Shown here one piece after another: positions 34,428 to 43,574 of a DNA stretch of 64,000 nucleotides. Location: the NCBI GenBank assembly GCA_938010045.1, contig CALLFZ010000009.1:1-64000 (forward strand). Direction: 5' to 3'. Numbering within the stretch: the first letter of the stretch is position 1; the number at the start of each line of letters is the position of its first letter. Below the pieces are notes generated by a model. It had not been told where the DNA came from and ran no database searches. It saw nothing but the letters and a program-made list of their open reading frames with translations. A program made the position numbers and the translations under genes. This DNA is from an uncultured bacterium (GTDB lineage: Bacteria; Verrucomicrobiota; Kiritimatiellia; PWTM01).

Positions 34428-35834
34428 ATGCTAACCCAGACGCAGGACCAGCGCCTGCAGCAGGTGCTGGCGCCGCATTTGCGGCAGTCGCTTGAGGTTC
34501 TGCAAGCCCCGGTGCTCGAACTCCAGACGCTGATCCGCCAGCAACTCGAGCAGAATCCCGCCCTCGAAGAGCGGCTCGAACCCCACGAGACGATCGAACT
34601 CGAATCGCCGCCGGCGCCGACCGCTGAGGAGATCACCGAGGAGGAGCTCCAGCAGTGGCTGGCCTATGACGAAGCCTGGCGCGAGCGCTATCAGCGGGCG
34701 CGGGCTTTGGGTGCGGCCTCGCCCGAGGAGGAAGAGCGGCACCAGCGGCTGCTCGAATCGCTTTCGCGGCCGGAATCGCTTCAGGAACACTTGCTGCGCC
34801 AGATCGCGTTCTCCGATGCGTCGCGCGAGGAGCGGGAGATCGCACGTCTGCTGATCGGCAGCCTCAACGACGACGGCTACCTGAACGTGACGCTCGGGGA
34901 GCTCTCCGAAACCACGGGCATTTCCATCGAACGGTTGGAGGCGGCGCTGAAGCTCGTGCAGGAGCTCGATCCGCCCGGGATCGGCGCCCGGGATCTCAAG
35001 GAATGCCTGGCGCTGCAGTTGGCGCGGCGCGGCGAGCAGGGAAGTCTGGCGGCGCGCGTGGTCGAGTCGCACCTCGAAGACCTCGCCAAGCAGCGGCACC
35101 TGGAGATCGCGCGCGCCCTCAATGTGCCGGTGTCGGAGGTGTACGAGGCGGCGCGGGTGATCCAGTCGCTCGATCCGAAACCGGGCCGCGATTTCGGCGG
35201 CGAACCGCCCGTCGAGGTGGTGCCCGACGCCGCGATCGTCCAAACCGACGACGGCTATGCCGTCGTGCTGAACCGCGAACGGCTGCCACGGGTCCGGGTC
35301 AACCGTCAGTATCTGAAGCTGCTCGACGACCCCTCGACCCCGCCCGAAACGCGCGAATATGTGCGCGAGAAGGTGCGCGCGGGCCTCGCGCTCATCCGGA
35401 GCCTGCACCTGCGGCAGGACACGCTGGGCGCGATCGTGCGCGAAATCGCGGAGCGGCAGCGCGAGTTTTTCGAGCGCGGACCGGCCGGGCTGCGTCCGAT
35501 GACGATGGCCCAGGTGGCCGAGAAGATCGGCGTCCACGAGACGACCGTCAGCCGCGCGGTCGCGGGCAAATACGTCGAGACACCACGCGGCGTGTTCCCC
35601 TTGCGCTATTTTTTCTCGACCGGTTACCAGACGGCCGATGGGCGCGACGTGGCCGCGACGGGCGTGAAGGATGCGATTCGGGCGATGATCGAGCAGGAGG
35701 ATCCAGCGGCGCCGCTGTCCGATGAGACGATTGCGCGGCGGCTGGCGGAGCGGGGGCTCAGCGTGGCGCGGCGCACGGTGGCGAAGTACCGGGAGCAGAT
35801 GGGCATCCCCCCCTCCCATGAGCGGCGCGCATGA
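34428..35834 (+). CDS. rpoN: RNA polymerase sigma-54 factor
   Basis: This 468-residue sigma factor directs RNA polymerase to -24/-12 promoters. Region I is Gln/Leu-rich (LTQTQDQRLQQVLAPHLRQS, then LEVLQAPVLELQ), region II is acidic, and a core-binding region has LNDDGYLNVTLGELSE. The helix-turn-helix reads KIGVHETTVSRAV and the RpoN box ARRTVAKYRE is near the C-terminus. A GTG at 34407 is an alternative start; the ATG at 34428 gives the usual region I opening. It overlaps a small membrane-protein gene by 4 bases. No enhancer-binding activator is in the window. Confidence 0.92.
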   Translation: MLTQTQDQRLQQVLAPHLRQSLEVLQAPVLELQTLIRQQLEQNPALEERLEPHETIELESPPAPTAEEITEEELQQWLAYDEAWRERYQRARALGAASPEEEERHQRLLESLSRPESLQEHLLRQIAFSDASREEREIARLLIGSLNDDGYLNVTLGELSETTGISIERLEAALKLVQELDPPGIGARDLKECLALQLARRGEQGSLAARVVESHLEDLAKQRHLEIARALNVPVSEVYEAARVIQSLDPKPGRDFGGEPPVEVVPDAAIVQTDDGYAVVLNRERLPRVRVNRQYLKLLDDPSTPPETREYVREKVRAGLALIRSLHLRQDTLGAIVREIAERQREFFERGPAGLRPMTMAQVAEKIGVHETTVSRAVAGKYVETPRGVFPLRYFFSTGYQTADGRDVAATGVKDAIRAMIEQEDPAAPLSDETIARRLAERGLSVARRTVAKYREQMGIPPSHERRA

Positions 35835-36037
35835 GCGCAGAGGCGGCCAGCGCCGCACGCGGTGTGCCGGAATTGCCGTTGTGCCCGCCGGACCCCGTCG
35901 CGCTGCGGGACGCGCAGGCCTTCGTGCACACGGTGCTCGTGGTCATGGCGGGATGGGCCGCGTGGAGCGGGTGGCGGTGGTGGCGACGGCGCTGGCCTCC
36001 GCCGAGGCGCCGGGCGCCGTCCGCGCGTGCATCGTGA
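35831..36037 (+). CDS. Small single-span membrane protein, unknown
   Basis: This 68-residue protein has a polar N-terminus, one hydrophobic stretch (AFVHTVLVVMAGWAAWSG) and a Trp/Arg/Pro-rich tail. I do not recognise the family. The gene is supported by context: its ATG overlaps the rpoN stop (ATGA), and its own stop overlaps the GTG start of the efflux lipoprotein (GTGA). It thus couples rpoN to an export system. Confidence 0.6.
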   Translation: MSAEAASAARGVPELPLCPPDPVALRDAQAFVHTVLVVMAGWAAWSGWRWWRRRWPPPRRRAPSARAS

Positions 36038-37464
36038 GGATCCGTCGACGATGCCTGGGGGGCCTGGCGGCCGGCATGTTGTTGGTCGTGGCCGGCTCCA
36101 TCGCGGGCTGCGTGCACCGTCCGGTGCGGACCGCGCTCGGCCCTGCGCCGCTGCCGGATCGGTATTCGCGCGATGTGGTCGGTAGCCCGGCGCCGGAGCG
36201 GTGGTGGACCTCGTTCGGCGACGCGGCGCTCGCGGACTGGGTCGAGCGCGTTCTCTCCAACAACGTCTCGCTCGCGCGCGCGTGGGCTCGGGTCGAACAG
36301 GCGCGGCAGGCGGCGCGGATCGCGGGGGCGGATGAGCTGCCGTCCCTCACGCTCGAGGGCCTTGCGAGGCGGTCGCGCTCCGCGACGGTCATCTCGGGGC
36401 GCGAGACGCCCGCCGCGACGTTCAATTTCTTTTCGCTCAACGCGGCGGCCTCGTATGAGCTCGATGTGTGGGGTCGCGTCGCCGCCCAGGTGCGGGCCGC
36501 CCAGGCGGAATGGACCGCCTCGCGCTACGATGCCGCCGCCGCCGCGATCAGCCTTGCGGCGGAAACCGCGGAGGCGTGGTGGGCGCTGCGCGAGCAGGAG
36601 GTGCTACTTCGGCTGCTGCGCCGGCAGATGGAGGTGAGCGAGGAGTACCGGCAGCTGGTCGAACTGAGGTTCGGCGCCGGACTCGCGGGCGCGCTCGATG
36701 TGTTTCAGCAGCGGCAGCAGACCGCGACGGTCGCCTCACTGATTCCGCCGGTTGAGGCTCGGGCCGAGGCGCTGCGGAATCAGCTGGCCCTGCTCGCGGG
36801 CGAGCCGCCCGGCGCGGTCCGGCCGAGGCCGCCCGCCGCCGCCGACCTGCCGGCGCCGCCGCCGCCCCCGCTGACCGGCCTGCCGGCGGATCTGCTCCGG
36901 CAGCGGCCCGACGTCGCGGCGGCGTACGAGCGGCTGACGGCGGCGGACGACCGTTGGGCGGCCGCGGTCGCGAACCGCCTGCCCACGTTGCGGCTCACCG
37001 GCGGGGCGGGCACCCAGGCGCGAGAACTGTCCGGACTTTTCGACGAAATCCTCTGGAACGTCGCGGCTGGCCTCACCGCGCCGTTGCTCGACGGCGGCCG
37101 CCGCGAGGCCGAGGCCGAGCGCGCCCGCGCGGCGTGCGATGAAGCGTGGCACGCCTGGCGACAGGCGATCCTGCAGGCCGTGCGCGAGGTGGAGGACGCG
37201 CTCGCCGCGGAGGAGCGGATGCGGGAGCTGGCGCAGCGGCTCGACGAACAACGCGCCGCCGCCGCCGCGACGCTGAATGAGGCGCGCGAATCTTACCGGC
37301 ACGGCCTCACGGACTACCTCGCGGTGTTGTCCGCGCTGGACCGTCTGCAACAAACCGAGCGCGCGCGCGTCTCGGCGCGTCGGCAGTGGCTGTCGGCGCG
37401 CGTGCAACTCCATCGGGCGCTCGGCGGCGGTTGGGGAGGGGCCGCGAACAGTTCATCGGAGTAA
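36034..37464 (+). CDS. Outer-membrane efflux lipoprotein (NodT/OprM type)
   Basis: This 476-residue TolC-like channel component has a signal and lipobox (GMLLVVAGSIAGC). Two long coiled-coil hairpins follow (for example ARAWARVEQARQAARIAGAD and VREVEDALAAEERMRELAQR), with the OEP markers AASYELDVWGRV, LRQRPDVAAAYERL and GLTAPLLDGGRREAEAERA. The GTG start at 36034 is chosen because longer in-frame upstream codons run into rpoN, while it overlaps the small gene by 4 bases and places the lipobox about 20 residues in. It is followed after 9 bases by an adaptor gene. Confidence 0.88.
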   Translation: MRIRRRCLGGLAAGMLLVVAGSIAGCVHRPVRTALGPAPLPDRYSRDVVGSPAPERWWTSFGDAALADWVERVLSNNVSLARAWARVEQARQAARIAGADELPSLTLEGLARRSRSATVISGRETPAATFNFFSLNAAASYELDVWGRVAAQVRAAQAEWTASRYDAAAAAISLAAETAEAWWALREQEVLLRLLRRQMEVSEEYRQLVELRFGAGLAGALDVFQQRQQTATVASLIPPVEARAEALRNQLALLAGEPPGAVRPRPPAAADLPAPPPPPLTGLPADLLRQRPDVAAAYERLTAADDRWAAAVANRLPTLRLTGGAGTQARELSGLFDEILWNVAAGLTAPLLDGGRREAEAERARAACDEAWHAWRQAILQAVREVEDALAAEERMRELAQRLDEQRAAAAATLNEARESYRHGLTDYLAVLSALDRLQQTERARVSARRQWLSARVQLHRALGGGWGGAANSSSE

Positions 37465-37473
37465 GGGATAGCT

Positions 37474-38664
37474 ATGCGACGTTTCTTTGCGCGACTGATT
37501 CCTGTGCTCATCCTCGGGGGCGCCGTTGCGGGGATGTGGTATCTGATCCGTACGCGGCCGCGCGCCCGGCCCCGCCCGCAGCCGGAGTTGTCGGCGGCGG
37601 TCGAGCTGATCGAGGTGGCGCCGACGTCGCTGCCCGTTCACGTTCGCGCGCTGGGCGTGATGGTCGCCGCGCGCGAGGTCACGGTGATCCCCGAGGTGTC
37701 GGGACGGATCACCGAGCGGCATCGAAACCTTGAACCGGGTGGCCGTGTGCGCGCAGGCGAAGAGCTGGTGAAAATTGACCCGCGCGATTACGAGGCGGCG
37801 GTGGATCAGGCGGTCGCGGCGCTCGAGCGGGCTCGGTTCGATCTCGCGCTCGAGGAGGGGCGGCGCACGGTGGCCGAGGCGGAGTGGAGCCGACTCGGCG
37901 CCGAGGTGCCGTCGAGCGAAGCGGGCCGGGCGCTGGCGCTGCGCGAGCCGCATCTGCGCGCAGCTCGCGCGGCGCTCGCGGCGGCGGAGAGCGCGCTCGA
38001 ACGGGCGCGCCTGAACCTTGAGCGCACCTCCGTGCGCGCGCCGTTCGATGCGATCGTGCTGGAGAAGGGCGCCGATCTGGGCCAGGTGGTCGGGTCGCCG
38101 TCGCGGATCGCCCGGCTCGCGGATGTTGCGGTGGCGTGGGCCCAGGTGGCGCTGCCGATCGGAGATCTCAACTGGATCGTGCCGCCCGGGCCGGACGGCG
38201 AGGGCGGCTCGACGGCGACCGTCTGGCTGGAGCTGGGCGGCGGCCGGCGCGCGGTGCGAGAGGGCCGCGTCGTGCGCGTGCTGGGCGATGTGGAACCCGC
38301 TGGGCGGCTCGCGCGGGTGCTGATCGCGGTGCCCGATCCGATGTCCACCGCCGAAGGGAGCGTGCCGTTCCCGCTGGGCGTGACAGTTGAAGCCGATATC
38401 ATCGGGCGGGAAGCGACCAACGTTGTCGTGCTGCCGCGCGAGGCGCTCCGCGAAGGCGATCAGGTGTGGCTCGCCGATGAGCGCAACCGTCTCGAAATGC
38501 GTCCGGTCACCGTCGTGCGTCGTTTGCCGGAGAGCGTGTTGGTCGGCGAGGGCCTGCGCGCTGGCGAACGGGTGGTCCTCGGCCGGATTGTGCTCGCGAT
38601 TCCCGGCATGCAACTGCGCCTGAAGTCGGCATTGGCCGCCGGCGCGCCCGTCTCGGCTCAGTGA
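37474..38664 (+). CDS. Periplasmic adaptor of an RND-type efflux pump (HlyD/AcrA family)
   Basis: This 396-residue membrane-fusion protein has an N-terminal anchor (LIPVLILGGAVAGMWYLI). A lipoyl half-domain (VSGRITERHRNLEPGGRVRAGEEL), a coiled-coil hairpin (~110-185) and the second lipoyl half (LERTSVRAPFDAIVLEKGAD) follow, then beta-barrel and membrane-proximal domains. It would bridge an inner-membrane pump and the upstream outer-membrane lipoprotein. The expected RND permease is not next to it; the next gene is convergent and overlaps by 7 bases. Confidence 0.88.
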   Translation: MRRFFARLIPVLILGGAVAGMWYLIRTRPRARPRPQPELSAAVELIEVAPTSLPVHVRALGVMVAAREVTVIPEVSGRITERHRNLEPGGRVRAGEELVKIDPRDYEAAVDQAVAALERARFDLALEEGRRTVAEAEWSRLGAEVPSSEAGRALALREPHLRAARAALAAAESALERARLNLERTSVRAPFDAIVLEKGADLGQVVGSPSRIARLADVAVAWAQVALPIGDLNWIVPPGPDGEGGSTATVWLELGGGRRAVREGRVVRVLGDVEPAGRLARVLIAVPDPMSTAEGSVPFPLGVTVEADIIGREATNVVVLPREALREGDQVWLADERNRLEMRPVTVVRRLPESVLVGEGLRAGERVVLGRIVLAIPGMQLRLKSALAAGAPVSAQ

Positions 38665-39524
38665 TGGCGTTCGACGATGTATCGCGCGATCGCGGCCAGG
38701 GGCTCGACGGGCCCTGGCAGGCCGTGAAGCTCTGCGACGGCCTCGTCGACGAGCGCCCACGCATCGCGTTGGGCGCGGTCGAGGCCGTGCACCACCACCC
38801 AGGTGAGCTTGCCGCGCCGCGCGTCGCTGCCGGCCGCCTTGCCGAGCTGCTCGGGCGTCGAGGTCGCGTTGAGAATGTCGTCCACGATCTGGAACGCCAG
38901 CCCCGCCGACCGGCCGTAGCGGCCGAGCTGCTCGACGAAGTCGTCGCCGCCGGCCGCGATCGCGCCCAGCCGGCACGACGCCTCGATCAACCGCGCGGTT
39001 TTGTGCAGGTGAATCCGGCGCACGCGCTCCGCGTCGGGCGCGGCGCGCTCGGAGGCGATGTCCTCGTACTGTCCGCCCGCGACGCCGCGGCTGCCGGCCG
39101 CGCGCGCCAGTTCCAGCGCGAGCGGGCCCGGACGGGCCGACTGCGCGAGGAGCTCGAAGGCGACCGTCAGCAGGCAGTCGCCGGCGAGGATCGCGTTGGC
39201 CTCTCCGAAGACCTTGTGCGAGGTCGGCCGCCCGCGGCGCAGGTCGTCGTTGTCCATTGCGGGCAGGTCGTCGTGGATCAGCGTGTAGGTGTGGAGGCAC
39301 TCGAGGGCGACGGCCGGCAGCGTCGCGTCCTCCCGCTGGCCACCCACCGCCTCGGCCGCCGCGGCGCAGAGGATGGGCCGCAACCGTTTGCCGCCGCCCA
39401 ACAGACTGTAGCGCATCGCGGCGTGCAGGCCCTCCGGCCACTCGTCGGCCCGCGGCAGCCGACGGTCCATCTCCGCCTCCACCCATTCGCGCGTACGGTC
39501 GAGGTAGTCCTTCAGGTTGAACAT
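38658..39524 (-). CDS. ispA: Polyprenyl (farnesyl/geranylgeranyl) diphosphate synthase
   Basis: This 288-residue prenyl transferase condenses IPP with allylic diphosphates. It has GGGKRLRP, the first aspartate-rich motif DDLPAMDNDDLRRGRP and the second DDILNATSTPEQLGK. The residues before the first DDxxD (LECLHTYTLIH) are of the short-chain type, so C15 or C20 product is likely; the chain length cannot be fixed by eye. It stands divergent from the carotenoid genes starting at 39590, separated by only 65 bases, and probably feeds them. Confidence 0.88.
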   Translation of the reverse strand: MFNLKDYLDRTREWVEAEMDRRLPRADEWPEGLHAAMRYSLLGGGKRLRPILCAAAAEAVGGQREDATLPAVALECLHTYTLIHDDLPAMDNDDLRRGRPTSHKVFGEANAILAGDCLLTVAFELLAQSARPGPLALELARAAGSRGVAGGQYEDIASERAAPDAERVRRIHLHKTARLIEASCRLGAIAAGGDDFVEQLGRYGRSAGLAFQIVDDILNATSTPEQLGKAAGSDARRGKLTWVVVHGLDRAQRDAWALVDEAVAELHGLPGPVEPLAAIARYIVERHH

Positions 39525-39589
39525 GCGGCGAGCATACCGTGCCGGCCCGGCCGCACCAACCGTGGCGCCCGTCGGGGGGCCGGCGCGTG

Positions 39590-40705
39590 ATGACGGTGGC
39601 GCTGCTCGTGGCGCTTGCGCTGCTCGCAGTCGCGGTGTGGAACGCCCTCGCATGGCCGCCGGTCGGGACGCGGACGGACGAGGCCGAGCGGGTCTCGATC
39701 CTGATCCCGGCGCGCAACGAGGAGCGCGAGATCGAGGGGGCGGTGAACACGGCGCTGCGGGCCGACCGCCACGGCGTGGTGGCCGAGGTGCTCGTCTACG
39801 ATGATCACTCGAGCGACCGCACCGCGGCAGTGGTCGCCGAGCTGGCGCGTCGTGATCCGCGCGTGCGGCTCATCCCCCCCGCACCGCTGCGGCCTGGCTG
39901 GTGTGGGAAACCCTTCGCCTGCGCGCAGCTCGCAGAGCAGGCCTCCGCGCCATGGCTTCTGTTTCTCGATGCGGACGCCCGATTGGACGCGGATGCGCCG
40001 GCGCGGCTCGTCGCGGAAGCGCGCCGGCAAGGGGCGACGCTTCTGTCCGCGTGGCCCGCGCTGGACATGCGCAGCACGGCGGAACGCATCTTCATGCCGT
40101 TGCTCAACTTTGTCGTGTTCACGCTTTTTCCGGCGCCGCTCTCGCTGACGATGCCGCGGCCGGCGCTCGGCCTGGCGCATGGCGCATGCCTGTTGGCGCG
40201 GCGCGAGGAGTACCAGCGTGCTGGCGGGCACGCGCGGGTGCGGGCAGAGCTATTCGAGGACACCGCGCTGGCGCGCGCCTGGCGAGCGCAGGGGTTGAGG
40301 TCGCTCTGCCTCGACGGCCGCGGCATCGTGCGCGTGCGCATGTACGACTCGGTGCGCGCGATGTGGCGGGGCTTTCAGAAGATCCTCTATCCGGCGTTCC
40401 GTCGCGAGACGAGTTTCTGGGCGTTTTGCGCGCTGCAGGTGTTCGTGTACGTCGCGCCTTGGGTGGCGGTGGCCGTGGCCGCATCCCGCGGCGCGCTGGA
40501 TCCCGTGGCCGGTGCGGCGGCCATGGCGGGCATCGCCACCCGCCTGGTCCTCGCCGCCCGCTTCCGCCACCCGTGGTGGTCGGCCGCGCTCCATCCGGCC
40601 GCGGTGAGCGCGATGATCGCCGCGGCGCTCTCGGCCTGGTGGCGCTGCCGGTTCGGCGCGGGCGTCGAGTGGCGCGGCCGACGCTACCGGGTGGCGCGCC
40701 CATGA
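39590..40705 (+). CDS. Family 2 glycosyltransferase of a carotenoid cluster (CruC/CrtQ-like)
   Basis: This 371-residue membrane-bound GT2 has an N-terminal helix (MTVALLVALALLAVAVWNAL). The catalytic core has SILIPARNEEREIEGAV, YDDHSSDRT, LFLDADARLDAD and EDTALARAWRAQGL, and several C-terminal membrane helices follow. It overlaps a CrtI-type desaturase by 4 bases and precedes a CruF-like gene, matching the CruC-CruF pairs that hydroxylate and glycosylate carotenoid ends. Sugar and acceptor are inferred from context. Confidence 0.8.
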   Translation: MTVALLVALALLAVAVWNALAWPPVGTRTDEAERVSILIPARNEEREIEGAVNTALRADRHGVVAEVLVYDDHSSDRTAAVVAELARRDPRVRLIPPAPLRPGWCGKPFACAQLAEQASAPWLLFLDADARLDADAPARLVAEARRQGATLLSAWPALDMRSTAERIFMPLLNFVVFTLFPAPLSLTMPRPALGLAHGACLLARREEYQRAGGHARVRAELFEDTALARAWRAQGLRSLCLDGRGIVRVRMYDSVRAMWRGFQKILYPAFRRETSFWAFCALQVFVYVAPWVAVAVAASRGALDPVAGAAAMAGIATRLVLAARFRHPWWSAALHPAAVSAMIAAALSAWWRCRFGAGVEWRGRRYRVARP

Positions 40706-42177
40706 ACGCGGGTGGCCGACGCGCGCTGATCATCGGCGCGGGCCTCGGCGGACTCTCCACCGCCCTACGGCTCGCGCACCGCGGTTGGCGCGTGACGGTC
40801 TGCGAGCGCGCCGCGACGATCGGCGGCAAAATGAACCGGTGGAGCGCGGCCGGTGCAGTCTTCGACACGGGTCCCTCGCTGATCACGATGCCGTGGGCCT
40901 TCCGCGCGCTGTTCGAGTCGGTCGGCGAGCGGCTCGACGATCACCTCGAGCTGATGCGCGTCGAGCCGCTCGCGCGTTACTGGTTCCCGGATGGACAGAT
41001 GATCGATCACACCGCTGCGCTTCCAGAGTGGCTCGAGACGGTGCGCCGCATCGAGGGCGGCGGCGCCGAGGGGTGGCTCGCGCTCATGGCGCTCGGCGCC
41101 CGATTGTACGCGATTTCGCGCGCGGCCTTTTTTGAGCGCGCGCCCGGCGAACCGCCGGAGGCCGCCGTGCTCGCGGCCGCGCGCGCGATGCCGTGGCGCG
41201 CCCTGGCGGGCACACTCGACCGCCTCGTCCGCTGCCACCTGCGCAGCCGCGAGCTGCGTCACCTGCTGTGGCGCTACGCGACCTACGTCGGCTCCTCGCC
41301 GGTTCTCACACCGGCGATGATGGCCGTGATCCCGTATCTCGAGGTGGCCTATGGCGTCTGGCACGTGCGCGGCGGCCTGTACCGCCTGGTCGAGACGATC
41401 GCGGCGCGGGCGGTCGAACGGGGAGCGGAGATCCGTACGGCCACGCCGGTCGCCCGCATCCTGCACGACGGCCGGCGCGTGCGGGGCGTTGAAACCTCCC
41501 ATGGCGAACGGATCAACGCAGAGGTCGTCGTGATGAACGGCGACGCGTCGCGGACCGCGCCGCTGCTCGGCGTCGAGCGAAGGCCGATCCCCGAGGCGCG
41601 CCGCTCCACTTCCGGCTTCATTCTGCTGCTGGCGCTTCGCCGCCGGCCGGCCGACCTACCCCATCACTCGGTGTATTTTTCCAGCGACTACGAGCGCGAA
41701 TTCGCAGACCTCTGGGAGCGGCGGGTCTTCCCGGAGGACCCCACGGTCTACGTGAATGCGCCCGGCGCCGACGATCGCGACATGGCGCGCGGCGGTGTCG
41801 AGCCGGTGTTCGTGATGGCCAACGCCCCCGCCTCCGATGGCGCGGCGTGGGACGAGGCGATGACCGCGGACGCTCGCCGGCGCCTGCTCGCGCGCCTGGC
41901 TGCGGCTGGCGTGCGCATCGAGGAGTCGGACGTCGCGGCGTGGGATGTCTGGACGCCCCGGCGGCTCGCTGAGACCTACGACATGCCGGGCGGCTCGATA
42001 TACGGCGAGGCCGCGCACGGTTGGCGGGGGGCGTTCCTGCGCCCGCCCAACCGCGTGCGTTCGGTTCGAGGCCTGTACCAGGTGGGCGGCAGCACGCATC
42101 CGGGCGGCGGCACCCCGATGGTGGTGTTGTCCTCGGGGATTGTGAGCCGGTTCATTCATGAAGACACGGGCGTCTGA
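40702..42177 (+). CDS. CrtI-type carotenoid desaturase/oxidoreductase
   Basis: This 491-residue FAD protein has the N-terminal dinucleotide fold ALIIGAGLGGLSTALRLAHRG. CrtI-family markers are IGGKMNRW, FDTGPSLITMPW, ARYWFPDG, VWHVRGGLYRLVE and the C-terminal GLYQVGGSTHPGGGTPMVVLS. It could be phytoene or diapophytoene desaturase (CrtI/CrtN) or a ketolase-type relative (CrtP/CrtO); substrate cannot be assigned. No phytoene synthase is in the window. It overlaps GT2 by 4 bases and the CruF-like gene by 20. Confidence 0.88.
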   Translation: MNAGGRRALIIGAGLGGLSTALRLAHRGWRVTVCERAATIGGKMNRWSAAGAVFDTGPSLITMPWAFRALFESVGERLDDHLELMRVEPLARYWFPDGQMIDHTAALPEWLETVRRIEGGGAEGWLALMALGARLYAISRAAFFERAPGEPPEAAVLAAARAMPWRALAGTLDRLVRCHLRSRELRHLLWRYATYVGSSPVLTPAMMAVIPYLEVAYGVWHVRGGLYRLVETIAARAVERGAEIRTATPVARILHDGRRVRGVETSHGERINAEVVVMNGDASRTAPLLGVERRPIPEARRSTSGFILLLALRRRPADLPHHSVYFSSDYEREFADLWERRVFPEDPTVYVNAPGADDRDMARGGVEPVFVMANAPASDGAAWDEAMTADARRRLLARLAAAGVRIEESDVAAWDVWTPRRLAETYDMPGGSIYGEAAHGWRGAFLRPPNRVRSVRGLYQVGGSTHPGGGTPMVVLSSGIVSRFIHEDTGV

Positions 42178-42919
42178 ATGGGTGCGATGGAGTTTGCTGG
42201 CGTCGCACGTGGTGCTGTCGCTCGGCGGGGTGGTGTCGTACGCGGCGCTGGGAGGGCCGCCGCCGGGCAGCGAATGGGCGGCGCCGGCGTATTTGGGGAC
42301 GGCTGGGCTGCTCGCGCTGGCGGTGACGCGACGCGCCGAGTGGCCCGCGTTGCTGAGCGGCGCCGCCGTCGGCTGGCTCGCCGAGGCCGCGGGTGTGGCA
42401 TGGGGCATTCCGTTCGGCGCCTACCACTACACCGCCGCACTCGGTCCGGCGGTCGCGGGCGTGCCGCTGGTGATGGGCGCGGCCTGGATGGTATTGCTCG
42501 CCTACGTGCGGCAATGGGGCCTGCCGCCGTGGGCCGGCGCCCTGGCGCTCACCGCGCTCGATCTCGTGATTGATCCGCTCGCGGCCGGACCGCTCGGCTT
42601 CTGGGTGTGGGAGCGGTCCGGCCCCTACCACGGTGTGCCGCTGAGCAATTACGCGGGCTGGCTCGTGGTCTCCGGCGCGCTGATGGTCGGCTCGGCGCGG
42701 TGGATCTGCGAACCCTCGGCAGCGGCTCGATGGCTCGGGCGCAGCGTCCTGGGCTTCTTCACAGTGCTGGCGGCGCTTTTGAAGATGCCTGTTCCGGCGG
42801 CACTGGGGGTGGGACTGCTCGCGCTGGAGGCGGCGCGGAGCCGTTCAAGAGGGCGTCAATCGCCCGAAAACACGCATCGAGAGTCTCCGCGCTCGCCGCC
42901 CCTTCCCAGCGCCGCGTGA
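42158..42919 (+). CDS. cruF: CruF-like carotenoid biosynthesis membrane protein
   Basis: This 253-residue protein has about seven membrane helices. Its conserved pattern is that of the CruF/DUF422 family (carotenoid 1',2'-hydratase type): EAAGVAWGIPFGAYHYT, DLVIDPLAAGPLGFWVW and GVPLSNYAGWLVV. The last 25 residues are Ser/Pro/Arg-rich and lie in a 161-base convergent overlap with the following minus-strand gene. The role of adding water to a carotenoid end group for later glycosylation fits the upstream GT2. Confidence 0.82.
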   Translation: MKTRASEWVRWSLLASHVVLSLGGVVSYAALGGPPPGSEWAAPAYLGTAGLLALAVTRRAEWPALLSGAAVGWLAEAAGVAWGIPFGAYHYTAALGPAVAGVPLVMGAAWMVLLAYVRQWGLPPWAGALALTALDLVIDPLAAGPLGFWVWERSGPYHGVPLSNYAGWLVVSGALMVGSARWICEPSAAARWLGRSVLGFFTVLAALLKMPVPAALGVGLLALEAARSRSRGRQSPENTHRESPRSPPLPSAA

Positions 42920-43349
42920 CGTGGCCGGCGGCGTCCACGAGCAGCACATTCGCGCGCCCCGGCGCGAACGCGAGCTGCTCGACCACCTCGCCCGACCAGT
43001 CCAACAGCACCGGGTGCGGCACGTGCCGTCGGAACAGCGCGCGGACCAACGGGCGGGCGACGGGCGGCACCCCCCTGAGGCGAGCAACGCCAAGCAGCGG
43101 CACGCGTTCGCCGTACCGCCCACACAGCGCGCGGATCCACCCGTCGAGCTGCGCCGATCCGGCCTGGTCGGCGAGCAGCACGATGTTGGCCGCTCGGAAC
43201 TCGCTGCCGAGGGTGTGCTGCCGGCCGTACTGGTCCTCGAGTTCCACGCGCGGCATATGCAGGAACGTCGCATGCGCGAGTGGGCGGCCCAGCAACGCGC
43301 CAGCCCACGCGCCGACCCCCACGGCCCGAGCGATGAATCTCGAGTTCAT
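42759..43349 (-). CDS. Thioredoxin-fold exported protein
   Basis: This 196-residue protein begins MNSRFIARAVGVGAWAGALL (signal peptide-like). A thioredoxin-like core follows (VELEDQYGRQHTLGSEF, VPLLGVARLRG, HPVLLDWSGEVVEQL, NVLLVDAAGHVTRRWEG). No CxxC is present: the expected active-site position reads LLADQAGSAQ. The C-terminal 28 residues are Pro/Ala-rich and overlap the CruF tail on the other strand. Function is unknown; it may be a redox-dead structural relative of TlpA/AhpC proteins. Confidence 0.65.
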   Translation of the reverse strand: MNSRFIARAVGVGAWAGALLGRPLAHATFLHMPRVELEDQYGRQHTLGSEFRAANIVLLADQAGSAQLDGWIRALCGRYGERVPLLGVARLRGVPPVARPLVRALFRRHVPHPVLLDWSGEVVEQLAFAPGRANVLLVDAAGHVTRRWEGAASAETLDACFRAIDALLNGSAPPPARAVPPPVPPEQASSKAPPAL

Positions 43350-43574
43350 CGCGCCGAACAATACGGATTCGTCCTGCGGCCGCAAGCTCGCCAACGGGCC
43401 GGCACGCCTCGGCACAGCGGAGGCGTCCGCCGCCGCCTTCGTTGCGCGTTCACGTTCACTCTTCCGCGGCGAGCCGACGCCGCGCCGGTGCGCGGTGCGC
43501 AACGCGCGCGGGGAAACGATGTAGAATCTGGCGATCCGCAGCGGTCACGGCGGCGGTAAAGTGGAGGTGAGTCC

